NCBI GenBank assembly: GCA_032718565.1
Contig: JAVGVS010000842.1
Location: 1 to 64,000 of the forward strand
Direction of reading: 5' to 3'
DNA: 64,000 nt
From: Distichodus sexfasciatus
Lineage: Eukaryota > Chordata > Actinopteri > Characiformes > Distichodontidae
In this document: positions 10,200 through 21,486 of the stretch, piece after piece
Numbering within the stretch: position 1 is the stretch's first letter
Layout: each line of letters starts with the position of its first letter
Translations under genes and position numbers: made by a program
The notes under the pieces: generated by a model
Databases searched by the model: none
What the model was told of the DNA's origin: nothing
Seen by the model: only the letters and a program-made list of their open reading frames with translations

Positions 10200-12078
10200 A
10201 GTAAGATCAATAAGCTCAGCACTCAAGTGTGGGAAAAGCAACAGAGAAAAGTACAGTTTTTAGCATCCGTTTAAAACTTGTCGCAGTTGGGGCAGATCTG
10301 ATATTACTGGGCAGTTGGTTCCAGCATTGGGCAGCATAGTGGCAAAACATCATTTCACTGTGTTTAGTTTCAGTTCTTTCACCACCAGCAGGCCTGATCC
10401 TGCAGATCTAAGGGACCTATCAGGATTATATACATCAAACATACCACAGATGTAACTAGGGCCCAACCCATTAAGTGACTTGTACTTGAACTTTGGCAGC
10501 TGCATTTTGAATGAGCTGGAGCTGTCTAATGGACTTTTTAGGAATCCCGGTGAGAAGAGCATTACAGTAATCAACCCTGCAGGAGGTAAAGGCATGTATA
10601 CGTTTTTCAAGGTCTTGATGGGACACAAAATCTCTGACTTCAGCTATGTGTTTAAGATGCCAGAATGCTGACTTTGATATTGACTCAATATGTTCACTGA
10701 AGTCAAGATCTCCGTTCATGATTACACCAAGATTTTTAACATGCTTTGTTGTTTTAAGGATTCTGGATTCTAAGTAGGCGTTTAGACTTGATCTTCACTC
10801 TTTGTTTCCAAACAAGATTATTTCTGTTTTGTCTTTATTTAGCTGGAGAAAATTTTCATGCATCCAGTTTTGTACTCTTGAGGCAGAGACATAATGAATC
10901 AATGGAAACAAAGTCACCAGGAGAGACAGCCAGATATATCTGAGTATCATCTGCATAGCTATGATACGACACATTATTCTCTCTAAGAATCTGACCCAGA
11001 GGGAGCATATACAGATTAAACAGAACTGGTCTGAGAATGGATCCTTGTGGGACTCCATATGGCATGGCGGTTTTCTCTGATTTACAAGTGCTGATTGAAA
11101 CAAAGTAAGTCCTGCCTTCTAGGTATGATCTAAACCATCTCAGCACTGTTCCTGAGAGCCCAACCAAATTTTCTACCCTGTCTAAGAGTATGCTATGGTC
11201 AACAGTGTCAAAAGATGCACTCAGGTCTAACAGCAACATTACGGTTATTTTACCTGCGTCTGTATTCAGGCGGATGTCATTCAGTACCTTTACAAGTGCA
11301 GTTTCTGTGCTGTGATGCTGACGGAAGCCTGACTGAAAATCATCAAAAAGGCCATTTGTGTCCAAGTAGTTACTGATTTGATTAAAAAGTACCTTCTCTA
11401 TAACCTTGCTTATGAAGGGAAGGTTGGAAATGGGCATATAACTGATAAGGGCAGAGGGGTCCATGTTCCGTTTTTTCAGGAGGGGTTTAATGACTGCGGT
11501 CTTTAGCAGTTCTGGAAACACACCTGAGCATAGAGAGTTATTGACAATGTGCAGTAGGTCCTGTGCTAAGCTAGAGAAGATCTGTTTTAAGAAGCTTGTA
11601 GGGAGAATGTCTAGGGAACATGTAGAGGGTCTGAGATGTTGCACTATTTCATCAACAGCTTTAGCATCTATAAGGTGAGAATTTGACATTTGACAGGCAA
11701 GTTTTTTCTGAGTGTAGGCCCAGAATCAAAACTACTTCCTAAGCAGGTGGCACTGAGATTTTCTCCGATATTTTCAATTTTTTGGTTGAAAAAACAAGCA
11801 AATTCATAACATTTCTTAACCGTATGAAAATCTGAAGGTAAGTGTGACTGAGGATTCGTTAACCTCTCCACAGTGGCAAAAAGGGATCTAGTGTTTCTAA
11901 CATCCCCATTGATAATATTAGAGAAATATGCTTTTCTCACTGTGCCTAATTCAATGTTATAACAGTGAAGACTCTCTTTGAAAATGTCATAATCGACCTG
12001 AAACTTAGTTTTCCTCCAACGGTGCTCAGCTTCCTGCATTCTCTCTTCTGATTTGTTACCGGTGAGGCATTTCTCCAT
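10200..12078 (-). mobile_element. L2-like LINE, 5'-truncated
   Basis: Minus-strand frames give a pre-RT segment, a nearly complete reverse transcriptase and a C-terminal region, all with L2-clade vertebrate/fish character. The endonuclease is absent, so the copy is 5'-truncated near 12,078, the usual result of incomplete target-primed reverse transcription. A deletion removes part of the C-terminal domain at about 10,475. Confidence 0.85.
10471..12078 (-). pseudogene. L2-like reverse transcriptase
   Basis: The pre-RT segment (11,668-12,078) reads KAYFSNIINGDVRNTRSLFATVERL. RT (10,856-11,689) carries SCSLDILPTSFLK-like fingers, FQSGFRQHHSTETALVKVLND, LLDLSASFDTVDHSILLDR, YGVPQGSILRPVLFNLYM and the catalytic block SYADDTQIYL, which is intact. 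The C-terminal part (10,471-10,719) reads HAFTSCRVDYCNALLTGIP, and NPDRSLRSAGSGLLVV continues at about 10,380-10,450 in another frame. Frameshifts at about 11.68 and 10.86 kb inactivate it. Confidence 0.85.
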
Positions 12079-12204
12079 GGTGCCTTCTGCTTACCAGTAA
12101 TTGTTATATATATATATTAAGACATTCATCTACACTTGCTGCCAATACACTTGGAGTCCTGGAAATGGCCTCCATAAAGACAGAACAGGTATTCTGTCCC
12201 GACG

Positions 12205-12392
12205 GGGTGTCAGTGGCCTAGTGGTAGCGCTCTTGGCTCTGGACCAAGAGGTTGTGGGTTCAAATGTGGCATTACCAACACTGGGTCCCTGAGCAAGACC
12301 CTTAACCCTAAGTTGCTCTCAGGGGAACTGTCCCTGAAATTAGGAAAATATAAGTCACTCTGGATGAGTGTCTGCTAAATGCCATAAATGTA
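12205..12392 (+). mobile_element. tRNA-derived SINE
   Basis: The 5' part has RNA polymerase III promoter boxes: A-box-like TGGCCTAGTGG (about 12,214) and B-box-like GGGTTCAAATG (about 12,256). A core with the common fish SINE word GAGCAAGACCCTTAACCCT follows, then a LINE-related tail AAGTCACTCTGGATGAGTGT and TCTGCTAAATGCC. This is the standard structure of fish SINEs mobilised by L2-type LINEs. Confidence 0.85.
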
Positions 12393-12555
12393 TTCTCATT
12401 AATGTACCGTTTCTTGACAGTCCTAGATACTGTTTGCTTGATATGAGGAAACAATGCATCAAAGAACACACAATAATATATATTATTTGTGATAAAACAT
12501 CATATATTACTAATTATTAATTTGAGTACATATTTTTTCTATTTAAGTAATCAAC

Positions 12556-12716
12556 CAATTAAGGTATTTATTCATTCATTCATTTATTCATTCATTCATT
12601 TTCCGAACCGCTGTAATCCCAACTGGGGTCGCGGGGGGACCAGGCTATCCCGGCAACTTTCGGGCGCAAGGCGGGGACCAGCCCTGGGCAGGCGCCAACG
12701 CACTGCAGGGCAGTAT
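12556..12716 (+). repeat. (ATTC)n plus dispersed fish repeat
   Basis: A short ATTC microsatellite (about 12,568-12,600) leads into CCGAACCGCTGTAATCCC, ACTGGGGTCGCGGGG and CGGGCGCAAGGCGGGGACC, a GC-rich sequence I recognise as a common fish dispersed repeat. It is cut off near 12,716. Confidence 0.55.
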
Positions 12717-12815
12717 TTTTTAATTTGGAAATGCAATTTGTGAAAAAATTATGGTAGGCATGATTTCAGCCACCCAACCAGTAAATGCCACTCTGATTGG
12801 CTGAGGCAGTCATCA

Positions 12816-12980
12816 TAACCCAACTAAACGCCACTCTGATTGGCCGAGGCAACGCGCAAGCATTTGCCGCGAATCTGAATTTTTCGGTCTTCGCTCGGCT
12901 CTGCTCAGTGTACTCGTCTTGCACTAAGTGGAAAGTACGTTCGGCCAGGTCAGTTAATTTTATGTTCATTTATGTATTTG
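12816..12980 (+). promoter_or_regulatory. CCAAT-rich promoter and putative first exon, copy 1
   Basis: A ~165-bp segment contains GCCACTCTGATTGGC (inverted CCAAT, NF-Y type), a GC-rich stretch and a putative exon ending GGCCAG at 12,948 before a splice-donor-like GTCAGT. It is repeated at 13,353-13,520. It lies upstream of the transposase coding exon, which starts right after an acceptor at 14,549. A 5'UTR exon of the transposon is therefore likely but unproven. Confidence 0.5.
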
Positions 12981-13319
12981 TAAGTGTTAGCTGTGTAGCT
13001 TTGTGGTCTTATACCACCCAAATCTGCTGTGGCTATTTGCATTGCCTATCTTCCCCTCAGCTAACGTTAGCTAAACATTGGCCATATTTAAAATGGAATT
13101 GGAATTACTGAAAACAGCTATGCCTAAAATTCACGTTAACCGAGCTTTAACGTGAACAAGCATTGTTCGGTCACGAAGTCACTGCGCTAACCAGGGCTAG
13201 GCTAATAGTCAACCTAAGCTAAATCAAACATGGTTCATCAACTGTCTCTGGCTAAATTCTCTAAGCTAGCAGCATTCAAGCCCTCTGATTGGCTGAGGCA
13301 GCATGGACGAGGCAGCTCG

Positions 13320-13383
13320 GCCAATCAGAGTGGCGTTGTTGGGTTACGATGAATCATAACCCAACAACGCCACTCTGATTGGC
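13320..13383. repeat. Perfect 27-bp inverted repeat with CCAAT boxes
   Basis: Arms 13,320-13,346 and 13,357-13,383 are exact complements around a 10-nt loop. Each arm carries a CCAAT/ATTGG word, so the boxes face each other. The outer part of the right arm is also the start of promoter copy 2. Confidence 0.9.
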
Positions 13384-13520
13384 TGAGGCAACGCGCCACG
13401 CATTTGGCGCGAATCAGAATGTTTCTTTCTTCGATCGGCTCTGCTCAGCGTACTCTTCTTGCACTAGTGGAAGATACGTTCGGCCAGGTCAGTTAATTTT
13501 ATGTTCATTTATGTATTTGC
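13353..13520 (+). promoter_or_regulatory. CCAAT-rich promoter and putative first exon, copy 2
   Basis: Direct repeat of the 12,816 segment, sharing CATAACCCAAC, CGCCACTCTGATTGGC, CGGCTCTGCTCAG and the donor-like CGGCCAG|GTCAGT (exon end 13,487). Differences are scattered substitutions and small indels. Confidence 0.5.
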
Positions 13521-14549
13521 ATGCGCACTCCAACACACTTCCAGTCAGCTTGTTAAAGTAGGTTAATGCTAAGTTATGTTCAGGAATTTCCTTCATGTTA
13601 GCTTTTTTTTTTGGTATTTTTTATAACCAACTTTAACCTGCTGTGGCTAGTTAGCTTGCTTTATGTTGCTACAGATGTTGGCGCCATGTTATAAGCTAGC
13701 TGATTAAATGACAATGAAGACAACTAAATGAGTTAACATTATATAACAAATTTTAAATTATATGGCTTTTCAAAGGCAATGTTCGGCTAGTTCCCAATGC
13801 TAACTGTGACTGATTCCACCCTGAGTCAATGATAGCTGCCACAGTAGATGTTGCAGCTTGTAATTCAACTTTAAATGTGCTTTTTCTTTTCATGATACTT
13901 TCATATGGAGAATCACAAGAGGCGTAGAGAGAATTATAAAGCATTTTATCTATTGATAAATATGTACAATTAAAAAATATGGGTAATAAATGTGTTTAAA
14001 TTAAATTCAACGGAATTTACAACGGAATGACATTTTCATGTGAAAAGGTGAACATAAAAACTTTTGAACTTTAAAGCATTTTATTCCATCATTAACATTA
14101 ACTAACTGAGTGGGGATTCATAAAAAATAACCTAAAACAAAGAACATGAAACTAAATCTGTATTCGTAATTCAATATGTAAATATATATTTTTATTTCTC
14201 TTTTATATGACTATGAATGTTGTGGTCTTCCATACTTTATAGTGATAAAAAATTGGAACACTGATAATGGACACTGTACATGTGATTTAAGTAACATTAC
14301 AGAACAAATATTTAATTTAACAAGAATACTGTGCCTTTATATTAAATGCTCATGAGTAAGCATGTCCCTTTTACTGTTTATAGGGTAACTACATCAAGAT
14401 GTTTAAGGTCAGGTTCTCCCATGAAATAAAGCAGTTAATTTGAGAAATATTTGTACAACCAAAAGTGTTTAGTTAAAGTCTTGTGGTGAGTTCCCATTAC
14501 ATTTTAAGTGTACTTTTAAAATTTGTTGCTGCCAAACTGTGTTGTACAG
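13521..14549. other. AT-rich stretch without coding signal
   Basis: This is probably the first intron or leader of the transposase gene: it lies between two donor-like sites and a clear acceptor (TTGTACAG at 14,542-14,549). I see no other gene, repeat or RNA in it. Confidence 0.4.
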
Positions 14550-16340
14550 ATGGCTTACTTACAACTATGGCGAAAAAGAAAAAGAGAAATGGATCATCTT
14601 CTGCAAGATTATGACATTGATAACAGTCTGCCAGGCATCCCAAGCAGTTCTGACAGTGACAGTGTGCCTGCCACTCCAAATAGTTTTAACAGTGACAGTC
14701 CTGAAACTACAACACTTGACTTGAATACGGATGTGGACCATGACCATACTGACTCAGAAGAAGAACTAAGTGATGAAACTGAAGTAGCTGTGAACTTTGA
14801 AGAGGACTTGAGACAGTGGGCTATTAAAAACAGAGAGACACACAGATCTTTGAATGAATTGCTGTCCATATTAAGAAAGCAAGGACACCTGTTGCCTGTG
14901 GATGCCAGGACACTCCTCGATACTCCGCAAGATAAAGTGTCTAAGGCTAAATGTGGTGGGCACTATGTGTACTATGGCTTAGAAAAGGGAATCTGCCATT
15001 TTTTAGGTCAGACAAACAGTAATGCCGTACACCTCAGTGTAAACATTGATGGCATCCCGCGTTTCAAAAGTAGTGGCATCCAGTTCTGGCCAATACTGGC
15101 AAAGTTTAGCCATTTTGATCCGTTTATTGTGGCTGTTTTTAGTGGAAAAAAGAAACCTGTTATAAAGTTATAAAGTCCAGACTTACACTGTCCATATTAA
15201 AGCTCTGATCTGTAATGCATAATTCGTATAATAGTTGTGAAAGATGTATAATCAGAGGTGATCATGTTGAGGGAAGAATAGTTTTCAGTGAGCAGGATTG
15301 CACTTCCCGAACTGATGAAGCTTTCAGAGGAGTAGAGTACAGCAACCACCAAAACGGTGTCAGCAGCTTTACTGCAGCAGGAGTTCCTTGTGTAAGCTCA
15401 TTTGTGTTAGATTACATGCATATGGTCTGCTTGCGAGTAGTAAGACGTCTGTTAATATTTTTGACTCGTGGCCCAAAACCTTGTCGTTTGTCTGTCAGGC
15501 AAAAGGATGAAATATCTCAAAAACTAAACAAACTGAGAGGAAAGATGCCAAATGAATTTGCACGGCAACCCGGAGTTTACATGAACTTGACAGGTGGAAG
15601 GCAACCAAACTCCACCAGTTTTTGTTATACACAGGACCTGTTGTACTAAAACCCGTGTTATCCTCAAAAAGATACAAACATTTTTTGTCCTTGACAGTAG
15701 CCATGTCTGTAATGCTGGAGTCAGATGATCAGACTCTGAATGCTTACCTCCAGTTTGCTCATGAACTAATGAAACACTTTGTCATTTGCTGTGCTAAGCT
15801 GTATGGAAAGTGTTTTTGTGTGTACAATGTGCATGGACTAATCCATCTCCATGAAGATGTAAGGAACTTTAACTGTTCATTAAATGAGATTCAGTTTTCC
15901 TTTTGAAAACTACCTACAAAAAATCAAACAACATGTGAGGAGTGGAAAAAGTCCCCTGGAACAGGTTACAGGGCGTTTAACAGAAATTGAACATGTACAA
16001 GTAAATGAGAGCAAAACACAACCTCACAGCAAACCTAAATGGCTTGTTTCTGTGAAAGAAAAAGACTGTTGCTTTCTTTTGAGAGATGACAGTTTTGCTT
16101 TCATTCAAGAAAAGGTTGCAGATGGCAGTTTTGTGTGTGATATTATGCACCTCAATATTATTTCAGCAACCATGCAACTCAAAACTTATAAATATAGTGT
16201 GCACAGGAAATGGGCATGTTAAAATGAAAAGAAGACTACTGAATGAAACGGATCTGTTCCGCAAGGTGGTTTGTCTCCCTCAAGAAACTGATGGTTATGT
16301 CCTCATACCACTTTGCCATGGCATGGAACACAAATCTTAA
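14550..16340 (+). pseudogene. CACTA/EnSpm-like transposase, decayed
   Basis: The coding exon starts MAYLQLWRKRKREM directly after the acceptor at 14,549. Ordered blocks are an acidic Ser/Asp region, LSVNIDGIPRFKSSGIQFWP with IVAVFSGKKKP (about 15,030-15,160), CERCIIRGDHVEGRIVF, VSSFVLDYMHMVCLRVVRRL (about 15,390-15,450), LYTGPVVLKPVLSS, AKLYGKCFCVYNVHGLIHLH (about 15,800-15,845), SFPFENYLQKIKQHVRSGKS and a C-terminal tail. I know these blocks from multicopy animal transposases usually classed as CACTA/EnSpm. Frames break at about 15.17, 15.63, 15.90 and 16.2 kb, so it is not functional. The superfamily name is from memory of the family, not from a search. Confidence 0.75.
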
Positions 16341-16491
16341 AGGTTGAATTTAGCCTATTCTCCACTAATATTACAGTCCACTAATGTTTTAATGAAGTCT
16401 GATACAAATGTATACCTGCTCCCGCAATGCAAGTTGCTGTGGATAAGACTTATGATAAATAGTAACATGCATACACTGTACTTTCTAGATA

Positions 16492-19400
16492 ATGTATTCC
16501 AGGGCTGTGTGGGTGGAGAATGGAAGGAATATGGAGGGTACAGTTCCTGACAATTGGATAGACATAATGGATAAAACCGTTAGATGGCCAAAAACTAAAC
16601 CAACAGAAGCCTTCAAGATGAAAAGGAACCCCCAGGATGACTGGCTGACATTCTCATTAATTAAGAGAAAACTTAGTTCAGGTAGGTTTTGAAAAATGAA
16701 TAGTTTAATTCCTGAGCAATCAAGTTAAAATATTGTTGATAAAATAAAGTTGAATTTTGTTTGACTTCTAGCTAGTATTCGTGAATGTGAAAACTACAAC
16801 CTCACCAGCCAAACCGAGGAGTGTGAGGAGGTAATCGTTGGAGAGAAGAGGAAAAGGGCTAAAAGGCGTTTTGACGATTTTGTTATAGGCATGTTTTTCA
16901 GTGGATTTGGGAATCTTGAATATGAATATGTATAAACTGAACACAGACTGGGCCTCACATATTAGGCCGGTATTGTTTTTTACTTGTTTATTTGCACTGT
17001 TTTCAGATTCTGATGAGATGGAGGAGGAGCCCATGATAGGTAAATATTTGTATTATTCTGATAAAACAATGCTATATGTAAGTTCATTTTCCGTTATGTT
17101 GGAGACTAATATGCTTATTTTTGCTTGTCACATCTGTATAGGTGACAAGCTGTCGCCCTATCCCATTGCACCAAAAAATTTATGTGTTTCAGACTGGCAA
17201 GCTGGCAAGTCTCAGGACAGGTTAATGTCCACATCCAGTGAGTGTTCCTCACATTAAACCACCCACCTTTTCATCTAAAAATAACTATTAAATCAAATGA
17301 CATTCTTGTTGTTTTTTCCTAGAACCTCGGCATGCAACTCTAAATAGTGCTAAAGGTCATAAATCCAGTGATGTCTCCAGGCACAGCAGCAGTTCAGAGC
17401 ACACAGTCAGGTGGGGGTCAGTGTCCAGTCAGTGTGTTACAGTGTGACAAGTATTTAAGTGTCTAAGTATTAAATGGCCAAGTGACAATAATTAATATGG
17501 CATGGCACACCTACACGTCCAACAATAGCTCCAGGTACGGCAGAATCTTGTCCATGGACAGCATCAGTACCAGGGGGCAAAATATCACTATCAGGGACAC
17601 CATCAGATCCAGGCGCCGCTCTGGCTCCAGGCACCGCCCCAGCTCCAGCTACCGTTCCCGCTCCGGCTCCAGCTCCAGGCGCCGCTCCAGCTCTAGCTCC
17701 AGGTGCCGCTCCAGCTCCAGGCACCGCTCCACTCCAAAGCATGGTGAGTTGTCCAAAGGTCGCAAGTATTTATCAAACAATTTGCAATTTAACAAGTAGT
17801 ATCAGTGCACCCCTAATTGTTACAAAGGAACAGATTCATAATTAGATGTCTTAGGACCCAAAGCTGTTGCTTTTCTCACAGAAATGTTACGTGGTAGTTT
17901 CCTAAAGAGCCTTGTTTTCTTTTACAGGTACTGCAGATGCAGGGTCTCAGAGGGAAACAGATATGTTCCCAATGCCCCCAGTAAGTAAGTGCTTTAGTAT
18001 TTAAAACCTTGTCAAAAGCACCCAAACAGAAAAAAAAACTGGGAAAGCAAACTAGAAAATGTTCTTTTTCTTCTTCTTCTCCTGACTTCTCCTGTTAGGG
18101 GTAGCCACAGAGGATCAAGTATCTGTCGTTTTCTGCATAATGATTTGGCAAAAGTTTGCCTTTACTTAGCTAACCCTCCCCATTTATCTGGGCTTGAAAC
18201 TGGTGCTTAAAGATACCTTGCATGCCCAGTGATTGGTTAAACTACAAATCTTATTACTCTAGATATGGTGGTATTCTGTAATGTTTGAATATACAGTATA
18301 TTTGTTTGAATATTTCTTTGTACCCAAACAATACTCACTGTTTTATACCCAAAACACTATAATTTGATTACATCAAAATAATTGTAAACCAGCCTAGTTA
18401 TTAAATATTTGAGTTGTAATAGATAAGGAAATCATCATTAAAATAAATGTTTTTCAGAATTTCAGAAAAAAGTCTTGGCCAAGTTGATTGACATACACAT
18501 GGAGGTGCAACGCCTTGGCAGAAGTGAGCCTGCCTGTTCCGCTGCCTGTATTGAGAGGTTGGAGACTATAGAGGACTTCCAGAGGAAGGAGCAGTACCTC
18601 AGTGACAGACAAGCTTTTGATACCCTGGTAGGATATGAGAGCCTCTTGTAAATGATTACAGTTTACAGTGTGTTCATTACACATGATTGTTTTCCAAAAT
18701 AATGAGTAAATTCATTGGAAGTACACTATTTAATACTCATCTGGGTTGTCATTGAAAAATGTTTTGTTGTGGATTTTTTTCAAATAGGTGCTGCAACTTG
18801 CAAGAATTGGAGGGAGGGATGTTAAGGACTGTGTGTACAGAGTCCTTGACCAGTATGTTTTAATGTATGGATTAACACATGTGATAGGCTCCATTTTAAA
18901 AAACATACAATTGATTACCCATTATTATAGTTACACTTTTGGTTGATATCCTGTCTGTGAGCAGGATCTCCACTGTTTTACTTGATTCCTAATTCACTTA
19001 AATCTACATATATATATTTTTTTTTCTTCAGGCTTTTCACTAATTTTCTGATGGCACATTTTAATATGAAGGGAAAGGGGAACAAGGACAAAATGGCTGT
19101 AAGGAGAACACAAACCTCTATATAGAGAGCTATACAAAATTATGTAAGCTGTCTATTTATATTATACAATAAATTTTAGAAGAAATGTGTTGTTTAATAG
19201 TAAAAAGTATTATTATTTTTATATTTAAAATACAAGTATTTTTAAATACAAGTTAGTATTTTAATATTTGTTAAATTGGGACTGTACAGACAGTGGCAAT
19301 TTACAAGTGTGTTTAGTTAATGTTTGTCCATAGTTGCCTAGATGTAAACCATTTTATTTTCCTGAAAATATGTGTTGACTTAGTGTAGGTACAAGGTTTA

Positions 19401-19521
19401 GCAACTTTGCACATGTATAACTGTTTTATTTCAACTCTTGGAACTAATCAAACAGCATGCATCAGAGCATCTGAAGCATGCACCAGCTAGAAAGGGAGGA
19501 GGTGGACACAACTGTAAATAA
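16492..19521 (+). CDS. DUF4806-type transposon-associated gene, 11 inferred exons
   Basis: Phase-consistent exons: 16,492-16,681; 16,772-16,888 (GC donor); 17,007-17,039; 17,142-17,237; 17,323-17,410; 17,529-17,743; 17,928-17,984; 18,458-18,627; 18,788-18,852; 19,032-about 19,123; and a last block about 19,456-19,521 ending in TAA. The N-terminus (VWVENGRNMEGTVPDNW... VRWP) and C-terminal blocks (FQKKVLAKLIDIHMEVQRLG, VLQLARIGGRDVKDCVYRVL, LFTNFLMAHFNMKGKGNKDK, ASEHLKHAPARKGGGG) match the fish DUF4806 domain. The middle is SR-rich. Function is unknown; it follows a transposase on the same strand. Exon 10 of this copy has a frame shift after KMAV compared with tandem copy 2. The join between the last two blocks is uncertain. 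Confidence 0.65.
17575..17735 (+). repeat. 18-bp coding repeat, SR-rich exon
   Basis: Degenerate repeats around GCTCCAGCTCCAGGCGCC encode Arg-Ser-rich sequence (RRRSGSRHRPSSSYRSRS, then SRRRSSSSSRCRSSSRHRS). It lies inside the exon 17,529-17,743, whose flanking AG and GTGAGT keep the frame with neighbouring exons. Confidence 0.75.
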
Positions 19522-19595
19522 ATGAAAAATAATAAGTTGAGTTCGAAAATTGTATTGTTCTGTTGTATGTGTTATTTAAATAAAAGTTTTAATTA
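19455..19595 (+). terminator. 3' end and poly(A) signals of the DUF4806 gene
   Basis: The stop TAA is followed at once by AATAAATG, and a second signal AAATAAAAG lies about 65 bp later, in AT-rich DNA. The same signals recur in copies 2 (about 24,183-24,255) and 3 (about 28,115-28,190). Confidence 0.5.
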
Positions 19596-19729
19596 AATGC
19601 ATGGTGGGACTGTTTATTTATAAATGAATTTAGCCAAGAGGCTCGATATACATAAGGGTCTAAAATTAGTCTGCTTTTGATATTATAAGACCGCAGACCT
19701 ATGATGACCGCATTTGAACTCATTTGAAA

Positions 19730-19872
19730 CGTCGTATAGCGGTCCAGCGGACGTCGGCATTGGACGTTCAGAAGACGTCGAAAAAAGATGTCATAAAAAC
19801 TTTCATTCTGGCTCCTCAGGGGACGTCGTTTCGACGTATGACGAAGACGTCGAAAAGACGTTTAGAATGTTC
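19730..19872. repeat. CACTA-like subterminal repeat cluster
   Basis: Repeated GACGTC and CGTCGAAAA words in both orientations (GTCGTATAGCGG, GGACGTCGTTTCGACG, GAAGACGTCGAAAAGACG). Dense short subterminal repeats of this kind are a mark of CACTA/EnSpm elements and would bind transposase-complex proteins. No terminal TAGTG end or target duplication is visible, so the terminus may be lost. Copies recur near 24,400-24,530 and 28,330-28,465. Confidence 0.55.
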
Positions 19873-20238
19873 TGACAAATGCAATCTATATTTTTTTGGT
19901 CAAAGATATTCACACATTTATGACTGGCAAATACTTTCGGTATTACAGCTTGAGCAGTCAACTGGTTAGTAAGTAGTAGGTAAGTCGCCTGTTATTCTCG
20001 CAGTGCATCCCTCTCACGCTTAAAAAAAAGAAAAAAAGAAAAACTTTCCCTAAAGCACAGTGAAGGAATCCACCCACCCTGTACACACGAAAAAGCAGTA
20101 CTTTTAATACAAAACCTTTAACTCACTCAACCTTAATCTTGCCATCTTTTATTAGTAAGAACCTATCAAATGTCCGTTATTTTTTTCTAATTATCAAGTA
20201 TACTGTGCTTTCTTTGGACAGCACACTTTTGTGTTTTC

Positions 20239-20273
20239 ACTTCTGCATTTTACTTTCCGTAAAATGCAGAAGT
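20239..20273. repeat. Perfect 15-bp hairpin
   Basis: ACTTCTGCATTTTAC and GTAAAATGCAGAAGT flank a 5-nt loop. It is also perfect in copy 2 (24,948-24,982). In copy 3 (about 28,893-28,930) the right arm is broken. Confidence 0.85.
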
Positions 20274-20376
20274 TTTTACTAGTTTCATAGTTTTTTATTT
20301 TGTTTTTATATCACCTTTTATTCTTATTATAATGTTAATATATTTCTTTTTATCGCGTATAATTCCTATTACCATG

Positions 20377-21134
20377 TGTGACGGTGTGGGTGATGGCGGA
20401 ATGATGGACACTGCAAATCAGGTTGGTGGTCGCTCAAGGCTTCTTTTTAATTTTTCACAAAACATACAGGACCGAAAGGTTGGTTAATTGGCAGCTCAAT
20501 GATGACGCATGTCAGTCAGCAGAGCTTCGTGAAACTGCTGGCTAATTACATTTTCTCTGAGCCAATGTGAACATACAATGGCCATAAATCTGAATAAAAC
20601 ATACATAATAAAAATAAAAATACAAAAGCATACTCCTTTAGGAATGCATTAATGCAGTGAAACCGTAAACTCAAGTGACCAATATTTTGTATAACAAAAA
20701 AGAAAAGAACAGAAAAACGCAACTCAAATGGCCTTAACAGTTCAGCGTCGCGAGAGTATGCAGCACGTGTAATGCTAATGCTAACGGCTTCAACGATTTA
20801 CACAGAACATGACAAAAAACCGAATATAAAACCTTTTACAAAACATACAGGACCAAGGTTGGTTAATTGGCAGCTCAATGATGACATGTCGATCTTAAAA
20901 TGAAATATACAGAGGTTCAGGTTTACAAAAGCTGATACATAAGAGTTGAGCTTTGTGCTCGAAAACAATCAAAACAATCAAAGCAGCTTACCAGCAGCGG
21001 AGCTTCGTGAAACTGCTGGCTAATACACAGCGCCGCCCCCTGATATAACGACCGTGATAGAGCGCGGTGCAACAACCAATGGCGTGTTTCCCAATTTATG
21101 CATGGTTAACTAATATTATTTTAACTCCGTTACA
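20377..21134. mobile_element. Solo-LTR-like insertion in copy 1
   Basis: This 758-bp segment is absent from copies 2 and 3 and is flanked by a 4-bp CATG duplication (20,373-20,376 and 21,135-21,138). Its ends are TGTGACGG and CCGTTACA, the TG...CA form of LTRs. An internal ~90-bp block (AACATACAGGACC, TTGGTTAATTGGCAGCTCAA, GAGCTTCGTGAAACTGCTGG) occurs twice. Copy 3 gives the empty site. The parent family is not recognised and no internal genes are present. Confidence 0.8.
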
Positions 21135-21359
21135 CATGTATAATTGTATACATGAAAGATTAAAAGAATAAAATGATACATCACCATCTACTCAATCCAT
21201 TAAGCAAATACCCTTTATGCACCCGTCTTTACATAAGTACGGTCTTTAAATATTTTTTACAATAGTAGTGCTATAATATTGTACAAATATTTATTTTGCC
21301 CTATTTTAGATAATGTCACCTCCTGTTTGAATATGAGGTGGGGTCGTATTATACACAAA

Positions 21360-21486
21360 ACTAAAGAAAACCCCTCCTTTTATATTACTCTCTCCTCGAT
21401 AAAGTAGCGTATAGGATCACGCTGGACGTGTCTGGTATCGATGTTTTGACTTTTTTATGGTTTGGACTGCAAGGCTTGTTGTTTAG
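21360..21486 (+). promoter_or_regulatory. Putative NXPE promoter and 5'UTR exon, copy 1
   Basis: A TATA-like CCTTTTATATTA is followed by about 110 bp ending GTTTAG before a donor GTAAGA. The segment is conserved in copies 2 (exon end 25,442) and 3 (exon end 29,380), each followed by GTAAGG. It lies upstream of the coding exon with a matching acceptor. The transcription start is inferred only from this layout. Confidence 0.35.

Noticed and set aside
12211..12285. A genuine tRNA gene
   Set aside because: A- and B-box words are present, but the cloverleaf arms do not form and the sequence continues into a SINE core and LINE-like tail.
17482..17799. Independent 105-codon gene on plus
   Set aside because: It is explained as an internal SR-rich exon with matching splice sites, not a separate gene.
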